From NCBI RefSeq assembly GCF_016860605.1, contig NZ_BNJR01000010.1:124001-188000 (forward strand): DNA of 64,000 nt. Reading direction: 5' to 3'. The notes beneath the pieces were generated by a model, which made no database searches, was not told where the DNA came from, and saw only the letters and a program-made list of their open reading frames with translations. Numbering within the stretch: the first letter of the stretch is position 1; each line of letters begins with the position of its first letter. The position numbers and the translations under genes are program-made. This document shows positions 26,807 through 36,474 of the stretch, in pieces. This stretch comes from Lentilactobacillus fungorum. Lineage in GTDB: Bacteria; Bacillota; Bacilli; Lactobacillales; Lactobacillaceae.

Positions 26807-28864
26807 ATGATTAAACAACGAAAAGTTATTGTAAGGTATTTATTAGTATTCGGATTATTTCTAATTAGTTTTGTACTTGGGGGTACGCGGGCACAAGCGG
26901 CGGATAATTCGCTGGTTTATACTGGCAGCCAACCGAATACCAATATTCCTACGTATAATCATGTTAGTCATGAATTTTATTTTTCGGTAACTGGCAAAGA
27001 CGGTAAGACCGTTCGCTCAAATTATGCAACGATGCCGGGGTCAACGGATCGAAATGGTTCTGTTGTGGACAGCTCGAACTTTCAAGGGCTTGTTGAACAT
27101 TTTAAAGTGACCAACACCTCAAATAAAACATACACGGTAAACGAAATCATTACGTTGCCAAGATATTATGTTAAGACAAGCAACGTTGTTTATGCTGGCA
27201 GTGAAGCGCCTAAGATTGAGACCGACTATCGTGATTCGACTCAACCAGCTTCGAAAATGGACATTCAGTATATGTATTTAAATGGAAATACGAGTGACCT
27301 ACAAGATTTGAATGAGTACCGGGTGATTGGCACGCTGGCACCAGGAGATTCTGTGGAAGTTAATACGCCGCTGAAAGTTTTGCCCCGATCTAATAACTCG
27401 ATTGACAACATTCAAGTGGGAAACTTCAGTTACGGCATTCCGTGGAATTCTGATTATGATGGCGCCACTGAATTGGGGTTGAACCTCCGTTTTGGTAAAT
27501 ACGTGAGTCCACTGGATTATTGGGATACTAACAACAAGAATGTGTTCATCGCCGCAACCAATAATGACCAGGGTTCGGCAGTTTTGGCTAAGGACGTTCA
27601 GGACTTAATGCCACCGATTTCCTCGAATCTGGATGCCTTTACGTACCAAAACCTGAACGGCGAAAGTCTGCCGGTTGGCAGCCCAGTGTATACTGGCTCA
27701 TCTGTGACAATTCATCTAACTAAATTAAAGGGATTGGATGGTCAAACATCGCTTGCTGATGAGCTTCATGATGAAGGTTATGCTTTTAACATTTTGGATA
27801 ACGGTACCGAACAGCCAACTTATACTTTTACGATGGGAACCGGTGGCGTAATTTATGGAGACAACAATGGGTCGTCGATTGTCATGAATGAAACTAAGTA
27901 TAATGGACGGACATTGGGGGACGCCTACTTAGCGATTCATAAGCTGATTAGTGCTAAAGACGAAACTTATCCGGTATCATCCAAAGCAACTTGGGATCAA
28001 GGTGCCTATCAAGACGTGCAGTTTTATGATAAAAATGGTCAAGCAATTACTAAACCGGCCAATGCGTCTTACACCGTTCAAAAAGTAGCTGCCAACGGAA
28101 CGGCTACAAAGGTTGCCAATAATGAAGTTGATTTAACCAAAGATGGCGTTTACCAAGTGACCTACGTTTATCCGGTTACGAATAGTGTGACGGTTAAAAA
28201 GACGATTACAGTGACGGTGGGTAAGGGTAATCCAACGCCAACTCCGGTGGTGCCTGATAATGATCAGCACCCGGCAGCGACGCCAACGGGTTCGATAACG
28301 TCGACGACACCCAAGACTTCAGCAAGCAATAATGGTGATTTAACGAGTCATTCGACCACTTCTAAATCAGCTGTTCCAAGCAATGCCGCCAAGAAAGGTA
28401 CCGCGGTTTATGCTACCAAAAAGATTTATCTGTATCGCCAAGCAACCTTCAAGAAGTCGCAGCGAATAGCGGTTTATCCTAAAGCTAAACGGATTAATCG
28501 CCCAATGTTTGTTGTCACAAACAATGCTTATTCTAAAGCCGGCCGCCTACGATATCAGGTTCGAGACGTCAACCACCACAGTAAAACTGCCGGCAAGACA
28601 GGGTATATCACTGCTGATCGTGCATTCGTCGTGCCAGTTTACTATGCCTCAATGCCAAAGGACAAGCAGGTAACGGTCATTGCCAAGAATGGAGCCAACG
28701 CCTATCGAAATGTTAACTTGACCAAAAAAGTTAAGCATTACAAGAAGGGTGCCCATCTGAAGGTTAAGAAAATCGTCAAGCACAACTTAACTAGTCGGTA
28801 TGTTTTGAGCAACGGTGATTATCTGACTGGTAATAAAAAGTTGGTGATTCAAGGAACCAATTAA
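26807..28864 (+). CDS. Secreted surface protein with C-terminal DUF5776 domain
   Basis: 685 residues. A signal peptide covers residues 1-31 (VRYLLVFGLFLISFVLGGTRAQAAD). A large beta-rich N-terminal region follows, then an immunoglobulin-like segment (about residues 405-480, VQFYDKNGQAITKPANASYTV...KKTITVTVGKG). A Pro/Thr/Ser spacer precedes a C-terminal DUF5776 domain (about 530-685) with AVYATKKIYLY, RPMFVVTN and KKGAHLKVKKIV. DUF5776 is found on lactobacillus surface proteins and may bind the wall; there is no LPXTG. Start at the ATG after GGAGGGG. Its 3' end is nearly identical to that of the gene at 29420. Confidence 0.85.
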   Translation: MIKQRKVIVRYLLVFGLFLISFVLGGTRAQAADNSLVYTGSQPNTNIPTYNHVSHEFYFSVTGKDGKTVRSNYATMPGSTDRNGSVVDSSNFQGLVEHFKVTNTSNKTYTVNEIITLPRYYVKTSNVVYAGSEAPKIETDYRDSTQPASKMDIQYMYLNGNTSDLQDLNEYRVIGTLAPGDSVEVNTPLKVLPRSNNSIDNIQVGNFSYGIPWNSDYDGATELGLNLRFGKYVSPLDYWDTNNKNVFIAATNNDQGSAVLAKDVQDLMPPISSNLDAFTYQNLNGESLPVGSPVYTGSSVTIHLTKLKGLDGQTSLADELHDEGYAFNILDNGTEQPTYTFTMGTGGVIYGDNNGSSIVMNETKYNGRTLGDAYLAIHKLISAKDETYPVSSKATWDQGAYQDVQFYDKNGQAITKPANASYTVQKVAANGTATKVANNEVDLTKDGVYQVTYVYPVTNSVTVKKTITVTVGKGNPTPTPVVPDNDQHPAATPTGSITSTTPKTSASNNGDLTSHSTTSKSAVPSNAAKKGTAVYATKKIYLYRQATFKKSQRIAVYPKAKRINRPMFVVTNNAYSKAGRLRYQVRDVNHHSKTAGKTGYITADRAFVVPVYYASMPKDKQVTVIAKNGANAYRNVNLTKKVKHYKKGAHLKVKKIVKHNLTSRYVLSNGDYLTGNKKLVIQGTN

Positions 28865-28920
28865 GCGTTTGAATAAAATCTAGCTAGAAATCTAAGTGTG
28901 ATTCACACGCATAATGGCTG

Positions 28921-28947
28921 AGCCTCAATACTATATTGGGGCTTTTT
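28921..28947 (+). terminator. Intrinsic terminator
   Basis: AGCCTCAAT pairs with ATTGGGGCT (one G-T) followed by T5, about 55 bases after the stop codon. Confidence 0.75.
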
Positions 28948-29047
28948 GTGATTGGAAATTAAAGTAGTCAGTTAAATAACAATAGTGATACAATTATATT
29001 ATAGAATTAGTATGAACTTATAATACTGGGATTTTTGGGGGCTTTTG

Positions 29048-29338
29048 ATGTATAAAAGATTAGAAGGTTTGATACTAGCAACGCTAGCCGTGGTTACCAC
29101 GATACTAGGACTCATATTGGTAGGTGGCCAATCCGCCAAGGCGGATAACAAAGCAAATGATATGACTGTTCAAGTTGTTAATACCTGAGGGAATCAGCTA
29201 TTGCCGGATCCGGATCAATACGTTTCACTGGTGAAGGTTAAGAAGATTGTCAAGCACAACTTAACCAGTCGGTACGTTTTGAGCAGCGGTGACTATCTGA
29301 CTGGTAATAAAAAGTTGGCGATTCAAGGAACCAATTAA
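29048..29338 (+). pseudogene. Remnant of a DUF5776 surface-protein gene
   Basis: 97 codons in one frame: a signal peptide (LATLAVVTTILGLILVGGQSAKAD), the start of a mature protein (NKANDMTVQVVNT), an in-frame TGA, then a direct join to the last 35 codons of a DUF5776 domain (VKVKKIVKHNLTSRYVLSSG...). Compared with its neighbours, the whole middle is deleted and the frame is also stopped. This looks like an internal deletion, probably by recombination between repeated segments. Confidence 0.8.
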
Positions 29339-29419
29339 TTGAATAAAATTTAGAGCAGTTCAATTTTAAATCAGAATAATTAGTAGTGTTAAGTTATCAT
29401 GAACATAGGAGGAATTCAA

Positions 29420-30732
29420 ATGAACAAGGGATTGAGACGATTAGTTATGGGGGTTATTGCCACGACTGCGATAGTGGCTGGCTTTATCCTGGTTAATGGG
29501 AAACAAGCCCAAGCGGCCAATACGCAAAATTATTTAACGGTTCGGGTGAATGATACTCAGGGCCACCAGTTAAAGGCAGATCAAAAAGTCTTAACTGGGG
29601 TCAAAAATGTCCAGAGTCCTGATATAACCGTTCCGGGATATGCTGAGAATGATATTCATTCGGTGAGTATTTCTGCGTGGCCAGGAATGTATTTTGGAAA
29701 TGTATCTAGAGTTGATTGTATGGTAAACCCGGAAGATCCGAAGACGATTTATTCCGGTGTTGATGGGCAGGATGATGCAACTGAAATTCCTGAGGGTCTT
29801 ACTGCAGCGTCTTATATGTTAGTTTTATGGCAAATTTGAGCTACCATATTCCATATGGGCCAACCATCTCAATACCCAATGGCTATGATCCAACAGCTGA
29901 AAACTTTACAGTGACATATGGCTTTCAGCCAGCCGATACGATAATTACGTACGTTGATACTAATAATAAAATAGTTAAAACTGAAACGGTTAGCGGGTAT
30001 GTAGGCAAGGCTGGCATTGTCACCACCGCGCCAAATGGCTATACATTGGCAGCTAATACCCCTAAAGATTACACAATGACTGCTGATGATAAGGATAACT
30101 TAACTGTCCATGTTGTGGCTAACTCGACTCCAAACAATAATACCAATGCGACTGGCTACGTGACGCCTACCCAACAGGAATCCAGTACTACCCCGACACA
30201 AGCGAGTTCAAGTAGTTCAACCACAACTACGCAACCCGCAATTCCTAACGCTGCGGCTGTGAAGGGCGCTGTGGTTTATGCTACAAAGAATATCTATCTT
30301 TATAAGCATGCTAACTTCAGCAAAAACGATCAAGTTGCTAAGTACCCCAAAGCCAAACGAGTGAACCGGCCAATGTTCGTTGTGACCGATTACGCTCGTT
30401 CCAAGGATGGGGCATTGCGGTACAAGGTCCGTGATGTGAACCATGGTAGTAAGACTGACGGGAAGACAGGTTACATTACCGCTAATCGGAAGTTTGTTGT
30501 GCCGGTTTACTATGCCTCAATGCCAAAGGACAAGCAGGTGACGGTCATTTCCAAGAATGGGGCCAACGCCTATCGAAATGTTAACTTGACCAAAAAAGTT
30601 AAGCATTACAAGAAGGGTGCCCATCTGAAGGTTAAGAAGATTGTCAAGCACAACTTAACTAGTCGGTATGTTTTGAGCAACGGTGATTATCTGACTGGGA
30701 ATAAAAAGTTGGTTATTCAAGAAAACAATTAA
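29420..30732 (+). pseudogene. DUF5776 surface protein, split by a frameshift near 29820
   Basis: The first frame (29420-29839) starts at ATG after AGGAGGAATT and has a signal peptide ending KQAQAAN, but stops after 139 residues. The second frame (-1 relative) runs from about 29827 to 30732 with MucBP-like repeats (ADTIITYVDTNNKIVKTETVSGYVGKAG), a Ser/Thr spacer and a full DUF5776 domain, but has no signal peptide of its own. Together they make one plausible secreted protein of about 437 residues. The junction GTTTTATGG contains T4, a likely site of a one-base slip. Either a true frameshift mutation, a phase-variable tract or a sequencing error. Confidence 0.75.
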
Positions 30733-30747
30733 TTAAATAAAATTTGA

Positions 30748-30780
30748 AGCAGTTCATCGATTTGATGGGCTGCTTTTTTT
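30748..30780 (+). terminator. Intrinsic terminator
   Basis: AGCAGTTCATC pairs with GATGGGCTGCT followed by T8. Confidence 0.8.
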
Positions 30781-31177
30781 ACAATTGAACAATTATTTTG
30801 GAAAAAATGTCTAAATAGTTCCTTCCCGATTTAAAAAGAAATGTTTGCCAGTGAACCTTATTATGAGTTGTTTAGGTGCAATTATTGAGAATAACGATCA
30901 GATAATGCAACGAATTAAAAAGGGATGAGTGGAAAAGATATCGTGAGTTTTACCCTGACAGGGATAGCGATGCAACTTAACGTCATGTTTTTAAAAGTTC
31001 AGACAATAGAATGGATCTTTCATGACGTCAAAATGCCATACGACATATATAAAAATAGGTCGTATGGCATTTAAGTGCTAATGATAAACAAAAATGATAG
31101 CAATTTTATCCCTGAACATAGTTGTTAAGCTCATCATCTGGATTAAGTGACGAACTAGCTAGTTGCTTGATTATTAA
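30781..31177. other. Intergenic region with one strong hairpin
   Basis: AAATGCCATACGAC and GTCGTATGGCATTT (31030-31073) form a 14-bp perfect stem with a 16-base loop and A/T flanks, possibly terminating the hicB-like gene on the minus strand. No reading frame with a ribosome binding site was seen in the rest. Confidence 0.5.
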
Positions 31178-31459
31178 TTAGCAAATAGTCTTTTTAGCTT
31201 CTTTAAGGTCAACGGCAATCATGACAACATATTGCCCATCTTTTAACGGGATTTCGTTAATGGGCGTTGCTTTTGGCAGTTTTCGCTTGCGATCTACGAG
31301 AGCCAACCCCAATACTTCGTTGGCGTAGAAAGCGGCGTCGGTTTCATTTCTACCATAAGTGATGGCTTCTGGAACGTCTGGAAAGGTCACATTAATTGCA
31401 TGAGATTCAGGTTCTGGATCAAAAATTGCTGGATAGATAACGATATCCTTTTTTGCCAT
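31178..31459 (-). CDS. HicB-family antitoxin-like protein, without a HicA partner
   Basis: 93 residues. YPAIFDPEPESHAINVTFPDVPEAITYGRNETDAAFYANEVLGLAL is the partially degraded RNase H-like fold of HicB. The usual C-terminal DNA-binding helix pair is absent, and no HicA double-stranded-RNA-binding toxin is encoded on either side. Stand-alone HicB-like proteins are common in lactobacilli, so a toxin-antitoxin role should not be assumed. GGAGG precedes the ATG. Confidence 0.8.
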   Translation of the reverse strand: MAKKDIVIYPAIFDPEPESHAINVTFPDVPEAITYGRNETDAAFYANEVLGLALVDRKRKLPKATPINEIPLKDGQYVVMIAVDLKEAKKTIC

Positions 31460-31609
31460 GTCTGAAACCTCCTATAACGTTGATAACTAGTGGCTGTTAA
31501 TTTATTCTAACATAATTTAATATGCTTGAATGATGCATTAAACGCGGTAATTAATGAATTAGGTTCAGTTAAACTCATTGGGAAGTCAGACTAATTTAAA
31601 AAATAAAAA

Positions 31610-31672
31610 TGTAAGCGCTTGATTATTTTGCCGTAATAGGGTACATTATCTTCGAAGGTGTATCGATACACC
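31610..31672 (+). promoter_or_regulatory. Promoter and operators of the gluconate operon
   Basis: TTGATT (31619-31624), 17 bases, TACATT (31642-31647). TGTAAGCGCTTGAT (31610-31623) resembles a catabolite-response or LacI-type operator and overlaps the -35. A perfect 16-bp palindrome GGTGTATCGATACACC (31657-31672) lies just after the -10, where bound protein would block initiation. The local LacI-family regulator (35022-34018) is the obvious ligand. Confidence 0.65.
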
Positions 31673-31741
31673 CAATTTAAAAATGAATTGGCCATTCATA
31701 TTGGATTTAAGTACGTACAAGTTAATTGGAGGATGAGCGTC

Positions 31742-32515
31742 ATGGCAGATTTTGATCAGAACAGTTTTTCGTTAAAAGGAAAAGTCGCCTTAATTACTGG
31801 CGGTGCGGAAGGATTAGGGAAGAATTATTCAATCGCGTTATCACTGTATGGCGCTGACATCTTTATTGTCAGCCGATCCCAAAAAGGCTGGGAAGATACG
31901 CGAAAGATTGTTGAAGCTAATGGGCAACAAATTGGCTTTCTCCAAAAAGATATCACGGCTCCTGAGGCTGCTAAAGAAACAGTTGCCGCTGTTATCAAGC
32001 AATTTGGCCATATAGATATTTTGGTTAACAACGCTGGCATGCAATTGCGAAACGACGTGCTGGATTTCAAAGATGAAGATTGGCAGAAAGTGATCAATCT
32101 TAACTTGAACGCGCTTTATTACATGTCACATGAAGCGGCTAAGGAGATGGCAAAACAAAAGCATGGGAAGATTATCAACATTGGGTCCATGCAATCTTAT
32201 CGGGCTGGCAAGTATATTTTCCCATACACTGCCAGCAAACATGGTGTTTTGGGGTTAACCAAAGCTTACGCGGATGCTTTGGCACCATACAATATTCAAG
32301 TAAACGCATTGGCGCCAGGATACATCAAAACTAACATGACTAAAGCCTTACAAGATGATCCAGTTCGTGGCCCCGAAATCAAGGCGCATATTCCCGCTGG
32401 CGAGTGGGGGGTTCCAGAAGAATTAATGGGGCCGATGGTTTTTTTGGCAAGTCAAGCGGCCGATTACGTGACGGGCGTGATGTTGCCAGTGGATGGTGGT
32501 TACTTGCTTAGATAG
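31742..32515 (+). CDS. Short-chain dehydrogenase, gluconate 5-dehydrogenase / KduD type
   Basis: 257-residue NAD(P)-dependent dehydrogenase. TGGAEGLGKNYS is the Rossmann loop, NNAG is present, and the catalytic Ser-Tyr-Lys appear in GSMQS and PYTASKHG. The C-terminal end SQAADYVTGVMLPVDGGYLLR is typical of the gluconate 5-dehydrogenase/2-deoxygluconate dehydrogenase branch. Expected reaction: oxidation or reduction between gluconate and 5-ketogluconate or a related sugar acid. I chose MADFDQ, 9 bases after GGAGG. It forms an operon with a GntP permease, which supports a sugar-acid substrate. Confidence 0.85.
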   Translation: MADFDQNSFSLKGKVALITGGAEGLGKNYSIALSLYGADIFIVSRSQKGWEDTRKIVEANGQQIGFLQKDITAPEAAKETVAAVIKQFGHIDILVNNAGMQLRNDVLDFKDEDWQKVINLNLNALYYMSHEAAKEMAKQKHGKIINIGSMQSYRAGKYIFPYTASKHGVLGLTKAYADALAPYNIQVNALAPGYIKTNMTKALQDDPVRGPEIKAHIPAGEWGVPEELMGPMVFLASQAADYVTGVMLPVDGGYLLR

Positions 32516-32598
32516 CATTCATGATGTAGAGAGAAGTTTAAGCGATTAGTAAAGTTGGCTTTTGGGTTGGTATGCATTTATTTGAAAGGATGTTCAGT

Positions 32599-33933
32599 AT
32601 GCCATTACTAATTGTTGCGATTGGCGTTGCCCTGCTGGTCTTTTTGATCACAGTGGTTAAGCTCAACACGTTTTTGTCGCTGATTATTACGTCGTTTGTT
32701 GTTGCGTTGCTGTTGCAAATTCCGGTTGCCAAGATTCCATTAAGTATTGAAACCGGGATTGGCGGGCAACTGGGACATTTAGCCGTGATTTTTGGCTTTG
32801 GCTCCATGCTTGGTAAGCTCGTATCGGATTCTGGTGGCGGTTATCGAATTGCCCATACTTTAATTGAAAAATTTGGCAAACGCCACATTCAAGTTGCCGT
32901 TGTATTGGCTGCATTTATTGTTGGTTTAGCACTATTTTTTGAAGTGGGATTGGTTGTTTTACTGCCAATTATTTTCGTGATTGCTAGAGAAATCGACTTG
33001 CCGTTGATGTATTTAGGAATCCCAATGGCAGCAACCTTAAACGTCACCCACGCATTTCTGCCGCCACACCCGGCCCCAACGGCGATCTCTGGAATCTTCC
33101 ATGCCGAATTAGGCCAGGTACTGCTAATTGGGATTATCGTGTCGATTCCAACGATCATCATTGCTGGCCCTTTGTTTAACATGTTTTTGCATAAGGTCTA
33201 TCCAAAAGTGTATCGACGGGATATCAATATTAGCACGTTAGGAGAGTTCAAGGAATTTAAACTTGAAGAAACGCCGGGGTTTGGCATTAGTGCGCTCACG
33301 GCGATGATGCCGGTTATCTTGATTGCTTTGGCCACAATCTGTGAATTTGTCCTCCCAAAAGGCAATCCAATTAATGAAACCATTCAGTTTGTCGGGGCAC
33401 CTGATGCGGCCATGTTGATATCACTGGTATTTGCTGTTTATACAATGGGGCTGGCCCGCAGTAAGAAGATGGCCGAGATTAGTAACTCCATGGTGATTGC
33501 GATCAAACAAATTGCGATGATGCTGCTGATTATCGGTGGTGGCGGTGCGTTTAAACAGGTGTTAATGGATGGTGGGATTGCCAAATACATCTCAGATCTA
33601 TTTACGCAAATGAACATGTCCCCATTGATTGCTGCTTGGATTGTCGCTGCCTTACTCCGAGTCAGCTTAGGATCGGCAACCGTGGCATCACTGACCGCCG
33701 CTGGATTAGTGGCCCCGTTGATTACCCAATCGGGTGCTAATCCGGTTTTGATGGTCTTAGCAGTTGGTGCTGGATCGGTGTTTGCTGATCACGTGAATGA
33801 TGCTGGCTTTTGGATGATTAAGGAATACTTTGGATTAACATTAAAAGAGACATTCTTATCGTGGACGACCTTAACATCGGTCTTATCGGTTAGTGGCCTC
33901 TTGTCAGTTTTGGCGGTGTCAGCATTTATGTAA
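32599..33933 (+). CDS. gntP: GntP-family gluconate:H+ symporter
   Basis: 444 residues, about 12 membrane segments. GFGSMLGKLVSDSGGGYRIAHTLIEKFGKR and FLPPHPAPTAISG are strong GntP signatures. SVFADHVNDAGFWMIKEYFGL closes the protein as usual in the family. It imports gluconate or a related sugar acid across the membrane for the dehydrogenase encoded 80 bases upstream. The inner ATG (MPLLIV) is preferred because GAAAGGA precedes it. A terminator follows. Confidence 0.92.
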   Translation: MPLLIVAIGVALLVFLITVVKLNTFLSLIITSFVVALLLQIPVAKIPLSIETGIGGQLGHLAVIFGFGSMLGKLVSDSGGGYRIAHTLIEKFGKRHIQVAVVLAAFIVGLALFFEVGLVVLLPIIFVIAREIDLPLMYLGIPMAATLNVTHAFLPPHPAPTAISGIFHAELGQVLLIGIIVSIPTIIIAGPLFNMFLHKVYPKVYRRDINISTLGEFKEFKLEETPGFGISALTAMMPVILIALATICEFVLPKGNPINETIQFVGAPDAAMLISLVFAVYTMGLARSKKMAEISNSMVIAIKQIAMMLLIIGGGGAFKQVLMDGGIAKYISDLFTQMNMSPLIAAWIVAALLRVSLGSATVASLTAAGLVAPLITQSGANPVLMVLAVGAGSVFADHVNDAGFWMIKEYFGLTLKETFLSWTTLTSVLSVSGLLSVLAVSAFM

Positions 33934-33969
33934 TGGAAGTCCTCAAGCCGGCTGTCCACAAAATAAAGC

Positions 33970-34004
33970 AAAACCATTCCTTTGAAAAAATGGAATGGTT
34001 TTTT
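33970..34004. terminator. Bidirectional terminator between gntP and the LacI regulator
   Basis: AAAACCATTCC and GGAATGGTTTT flank an 11-base loop, with A and T runs on both sides. Confidence 0.85.
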
Positions 34005-34017
34005 GTCGCGATTAATA

Positions 34018-35022
34018 TTAAAATGAATGGCCATTAATTCGAGTTGCCGGAATCAGCTTAGTAGTGGGAGGAGTGGCCTTGGCGGTTTCGATGGCCGTCA
34101 GTAAGATCTTGGCTGCCTGGCGACCAATTTCCCTTGGGTCCTGCTGCATGAGGTCAATGCCATCCCCCACGAATTTTGACCAATCCCAATCGTCAAAGCT
34201 GGCTAATCCAATTTGATCAGGAAAATGTAACTTTAAATGGCGAAGAGCGGCTAGTGTTTTAAAAAGCAGGGGGCCCATTAGTGAGACGATGACGGTTTTC
34301 TTTGAAGGGGTTTGCCGATAATTTTGGATTTGTTGGTCTAACCAGTTAGTCGGCTGATCAGCTAGGTCGAGGTTAACGACCCTCACAGAAGACTCAGCGG
34401 CAATTTCTTTAAAGCCCTTAATTCGAGGCGCTTGAGCTGAAATTGCAACGGTTGTGCTGCTTACCAACAGGATTTGGTTATACCCCGCCGCTATGAGTTC
34501 GGCGCCAAATTGCCGGCTAGCGTCAAGGTTATTAGTCACAACTTGACTAATTGGTTGAGGGTGGCCACTAGGTTCTCGGTCCACCGTCACTAAAGGAACT
34601 TGGTTTTTGAGAACGAATTGGTAATCGTTGAAACTTGATTGGCTGGGTTGAATGATAAAACCGTCGACTTCTTGTTCAAGCAGCCGGTTAAGACCCTTAC
34701 GTTCTTCTGTGGCTGAGTTATTAGCATTTAGGAGTAGCACACTATAATCGTGTGGTTGGAGTATCTCGTAGATCCCACTGAACAATAATGATGAAAAAAC
34801 ATTCGAAATATCACCAACGATCACCCCAATCGTTTTGGATTGGTTGGTTCGCAGCCGCCGAGCAGAAGCGGAAGGATGATAGTTCAGTTGTTTAATAACG
34901 GTTGTGATTTTAGCTTGGGTTTCAGCACTCATTTTGTTGAAATTACCGTTTAAATAGCGAGATACCGTTGTAACCGAGACGCCAGCGGCTTTAGCAACAT
35001 CAGAAATGGTCACGTTTTTCAT
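34018..35022 (-). CDS. LacI-family repressor of the sugar-acid operon (KdgR-like)
   Basis: 334 residues. Helix-turn-helix TISDVAKAAGVSVTTVSRYLNG at residues 4-25, hinge helix SASARRLRTNQSKTIGVIVGDISN, then an effector domain with LFSGIYEILQPHDYSVLLLNA and IGLASFDDWDWSKFVGDGIDLMQQDPREIGR. The last stretch, with the DDWDW motif, is characteristic of KdgR/GntR-type LacI members. The long upstream reading frame has no ribosome binding site; MKNVTIS follows GAGGACGG. It is convergent with the gluconate genes and probably represses them through the operators at 31610-31672. Confidence 0.88.
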   Translation of the reverse strand: MKNVTISDVAKAAGVSVTTVSRYLNGNFNKMSAETQAKITTVIKQLNYHPSASARRLRTNQSKTIGVIVGDISNVFSSLLFSGIYEILQPHDYSVLLLNANNSATEERKGLNRLLEQEVDGFIIQPSQSSFNDYQFVLKNQVPLVTVDREPSGHPQPISQVVTNNLDASRQFGAELIAAGYNQILLVSSTTVAISAQAPRIKGFKEIAAESSVRVVNLDLADQPTNWLDQQIQNYRQTPSKKTVIVSLMGPLLFKTLAALRHLKLHFPDQIGLASFDDWDWSKFVGDGIDLMQQDPREIGRQAAKILLTAIETAKATPPTTKLIPATRINGHSF

Positions 35023-35180
35023 TTTGGTTAATCCGTCCTCGTTTTTTGATACCATTATGATAACGCAATCTGAATGGAAACGGAAAATCAAGCTATTAGT
35101 AAGCCGCGTAAGTTTAGTTTCCAATATAAAGTACGATAAATCATGGCACAATAAGTCTGTGAGTATCTGGGAACAGTAAC

Positions 35181-35735
35181 TTATACTAGTTTCTCAACAT
35201 AAGCCACTAGCGCATCAGCTAATGAGTGAAAATAGTTTAACTCGTTTGGATCAGTAATCTTACCGTCTGGGTCAATGTATTTCGTAACGTTGCCAATATA
35301 GGCTTCGGGTTGTTGAACCGTTGGCATATTTAAGAAGACCAATGACTGGCGCAGGGCGTGGTTGGCACCAAACGCGCCGGTTGCCCCGTTGGTGACGCTA
35401 ATGACTAAGGCTGGTTTGCCATCCCACACGCTTTGGCCGCGGGGGCGTGAACCAACATCGATGGCATTCTTTAAGACGGCCGGCACGGAACGGTTATATT
35501 CTGGAGTGACGAAGACAAAGGCATCGCATTGTTTGGCGGCGAGCCGAAATTCCTGCCATTCGCCTGGTTCATTATGGGTTTCCTCTAAGTCTTGATTAAA
35601 AAACGGGAGACTGCCAATCTTAATAAATGTTGCTTCGTAGTCGGCTGGAAACTGGGTTGCCAAGGCATTAGCCACAATTCTCGAATAAGATCCCTGCCGC
35701 AAGCTGCCGACTAAAATACCAATTTTCTTTGACAT
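35181..35735 (-). CDS. NADPH-dependent FMN reductase family protein
   Basis: 184 residues with a flavodoxin-like fold. GSLRQGSYSRIVANAL at residues 10-25 is the FMN phosphate-binding loop; TPEYNRSVPAVLKNAIDVGSRP is the highly conserved isoalloxazine-contacting stretch; GATGAFGANHALR follows. Reduces flavins, quinones or azo compounds with NAD(P)H. Monocistronic, start behind GGAGGTG. Confidence 0.9.
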   Translation of the reverse strand: MSKKIGILVGSLRQGSYSRIVANALATQFPADYEATFIKIGSLPFFNQDLEETHNEPGEWQEFRLAAKQCDAFVFVTPEYNRSVPAVLKNAIDVGSRPRGQSVWDGKPALVISVTNGATGAFGANHALRQSLVFLNMPTVQQPEAYIGNVTKYIDPDGKITDPNELNYFHSLADALVAYVEKLV

Positions 35736-35991
35736 GAATACACCTCCATTGATGCAAGTTGACGACGATCAGTGGTTCATTAGTTGGCTAGGGTAACATA
35801 GTTGTTGAAAGCCTTACCAATTCAATTTTACCTGAAAGTTCGGAATGGTCAACTAATAATGCTGAATACACGGCTACCGGTTGTGAAACAATTTCAAGCT
35901 CTTCAATGCCGTTACAGCTACTTAATTGGGAGGCGAAATCCTCGCAGTTCACAAGCTTCAGGAGTAATATGTAAGCGTAGACAGAAAGATG
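35736..35991. other. Intergenic region between divergent genes
   Basis: Contains the 5' region of the FMN reductase gene. A minus-strand frame of 75 codons (35788-36015) has no ribosome binding site and runs into the repeat array, so it is not called as a gene. No clear promoter seen for the plus strand. Confidence 0.4.
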
Positions 35992-36474
35992 GCTGCGCAA
36001 AGCGGGAAGTGGCATCTAAGTTGAATTGTCCCAAAACCCAAACCTGGGGTTTCCTGGCAAGTTAACTTAAGCGCCATTTTCTAAACGCTTTGCTCCGCTC
36101 ATTTTGTTGTAGGACAGCTGCGCAAAGCAGAAAGCTGCACCTAAGTCAACTTGGCCAAAAATCCAAGCCCGGGATTTCCGACCAAGTCAACTTAGGCTCC
36201 GCTTTCTAGGCGCTTTGCTCCGCTCACTGATTGTAGGACAGCTGTGCAAAGCAGAAAGCTGCGCCTAAGTCAACTTGCCCAAAAATCCAAGCCCGGGATT
36301 TCTGACCAAGTTAACTTAGGCTCCACTTTCTAGGCGCTTTGCTCCGCTCACTGATTGTAGGACAGCTGTGCAAAGCAGAAAGCTGCACCTAAGTCAACTT
36401 GCCCAAAAATCCAAGCCCGGGATTTTCAGCCAAGTTAACTTAGGCTCCGCTTTCTAAGCGCTTTGCTCCGCTCA
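35992..36474 (+). repeat. Palindromic repeat cluster C, four tandem units
   Basis: Units start near 35992, 36117, 36241 and 36364, giving a period of about 124 bases. Each runs from GCTG(C/T)GCAAAGC to GCTTTGCTCCGCTCA with centre CCAAGCCCGGGA (CCAAACCTGGGG in the diverged first unit). The separator is CTGATTGTAGGACA. The arms CTAAGTCAACTTG and CAAGTTAACTTAG pair. The array ends 11 bases before the GGAGGG of the isochorismatase gene, so at least the last unit should be transcribed in its leader. Confidence 0.9.

Noticed and set aside
31178-31459. Complete HicAB toxin-antitoxin system
   Set aside because: Only the HicB-like half is present, without its DNA-binding tail, and no HicA frame lies next to it.
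35788-36015. 75-codon minus-strand frame upstream of the FMN reductase gene
   Set aside because: Begins in a repeat unit, has no ribosome binding site and no recognisable product.
35992-36474. CRISPR array
   Set aside because: Regular 124-bp spacing is seen, but whole units including the would-be spacers are repeated and palindromic, and no cas genes are present.
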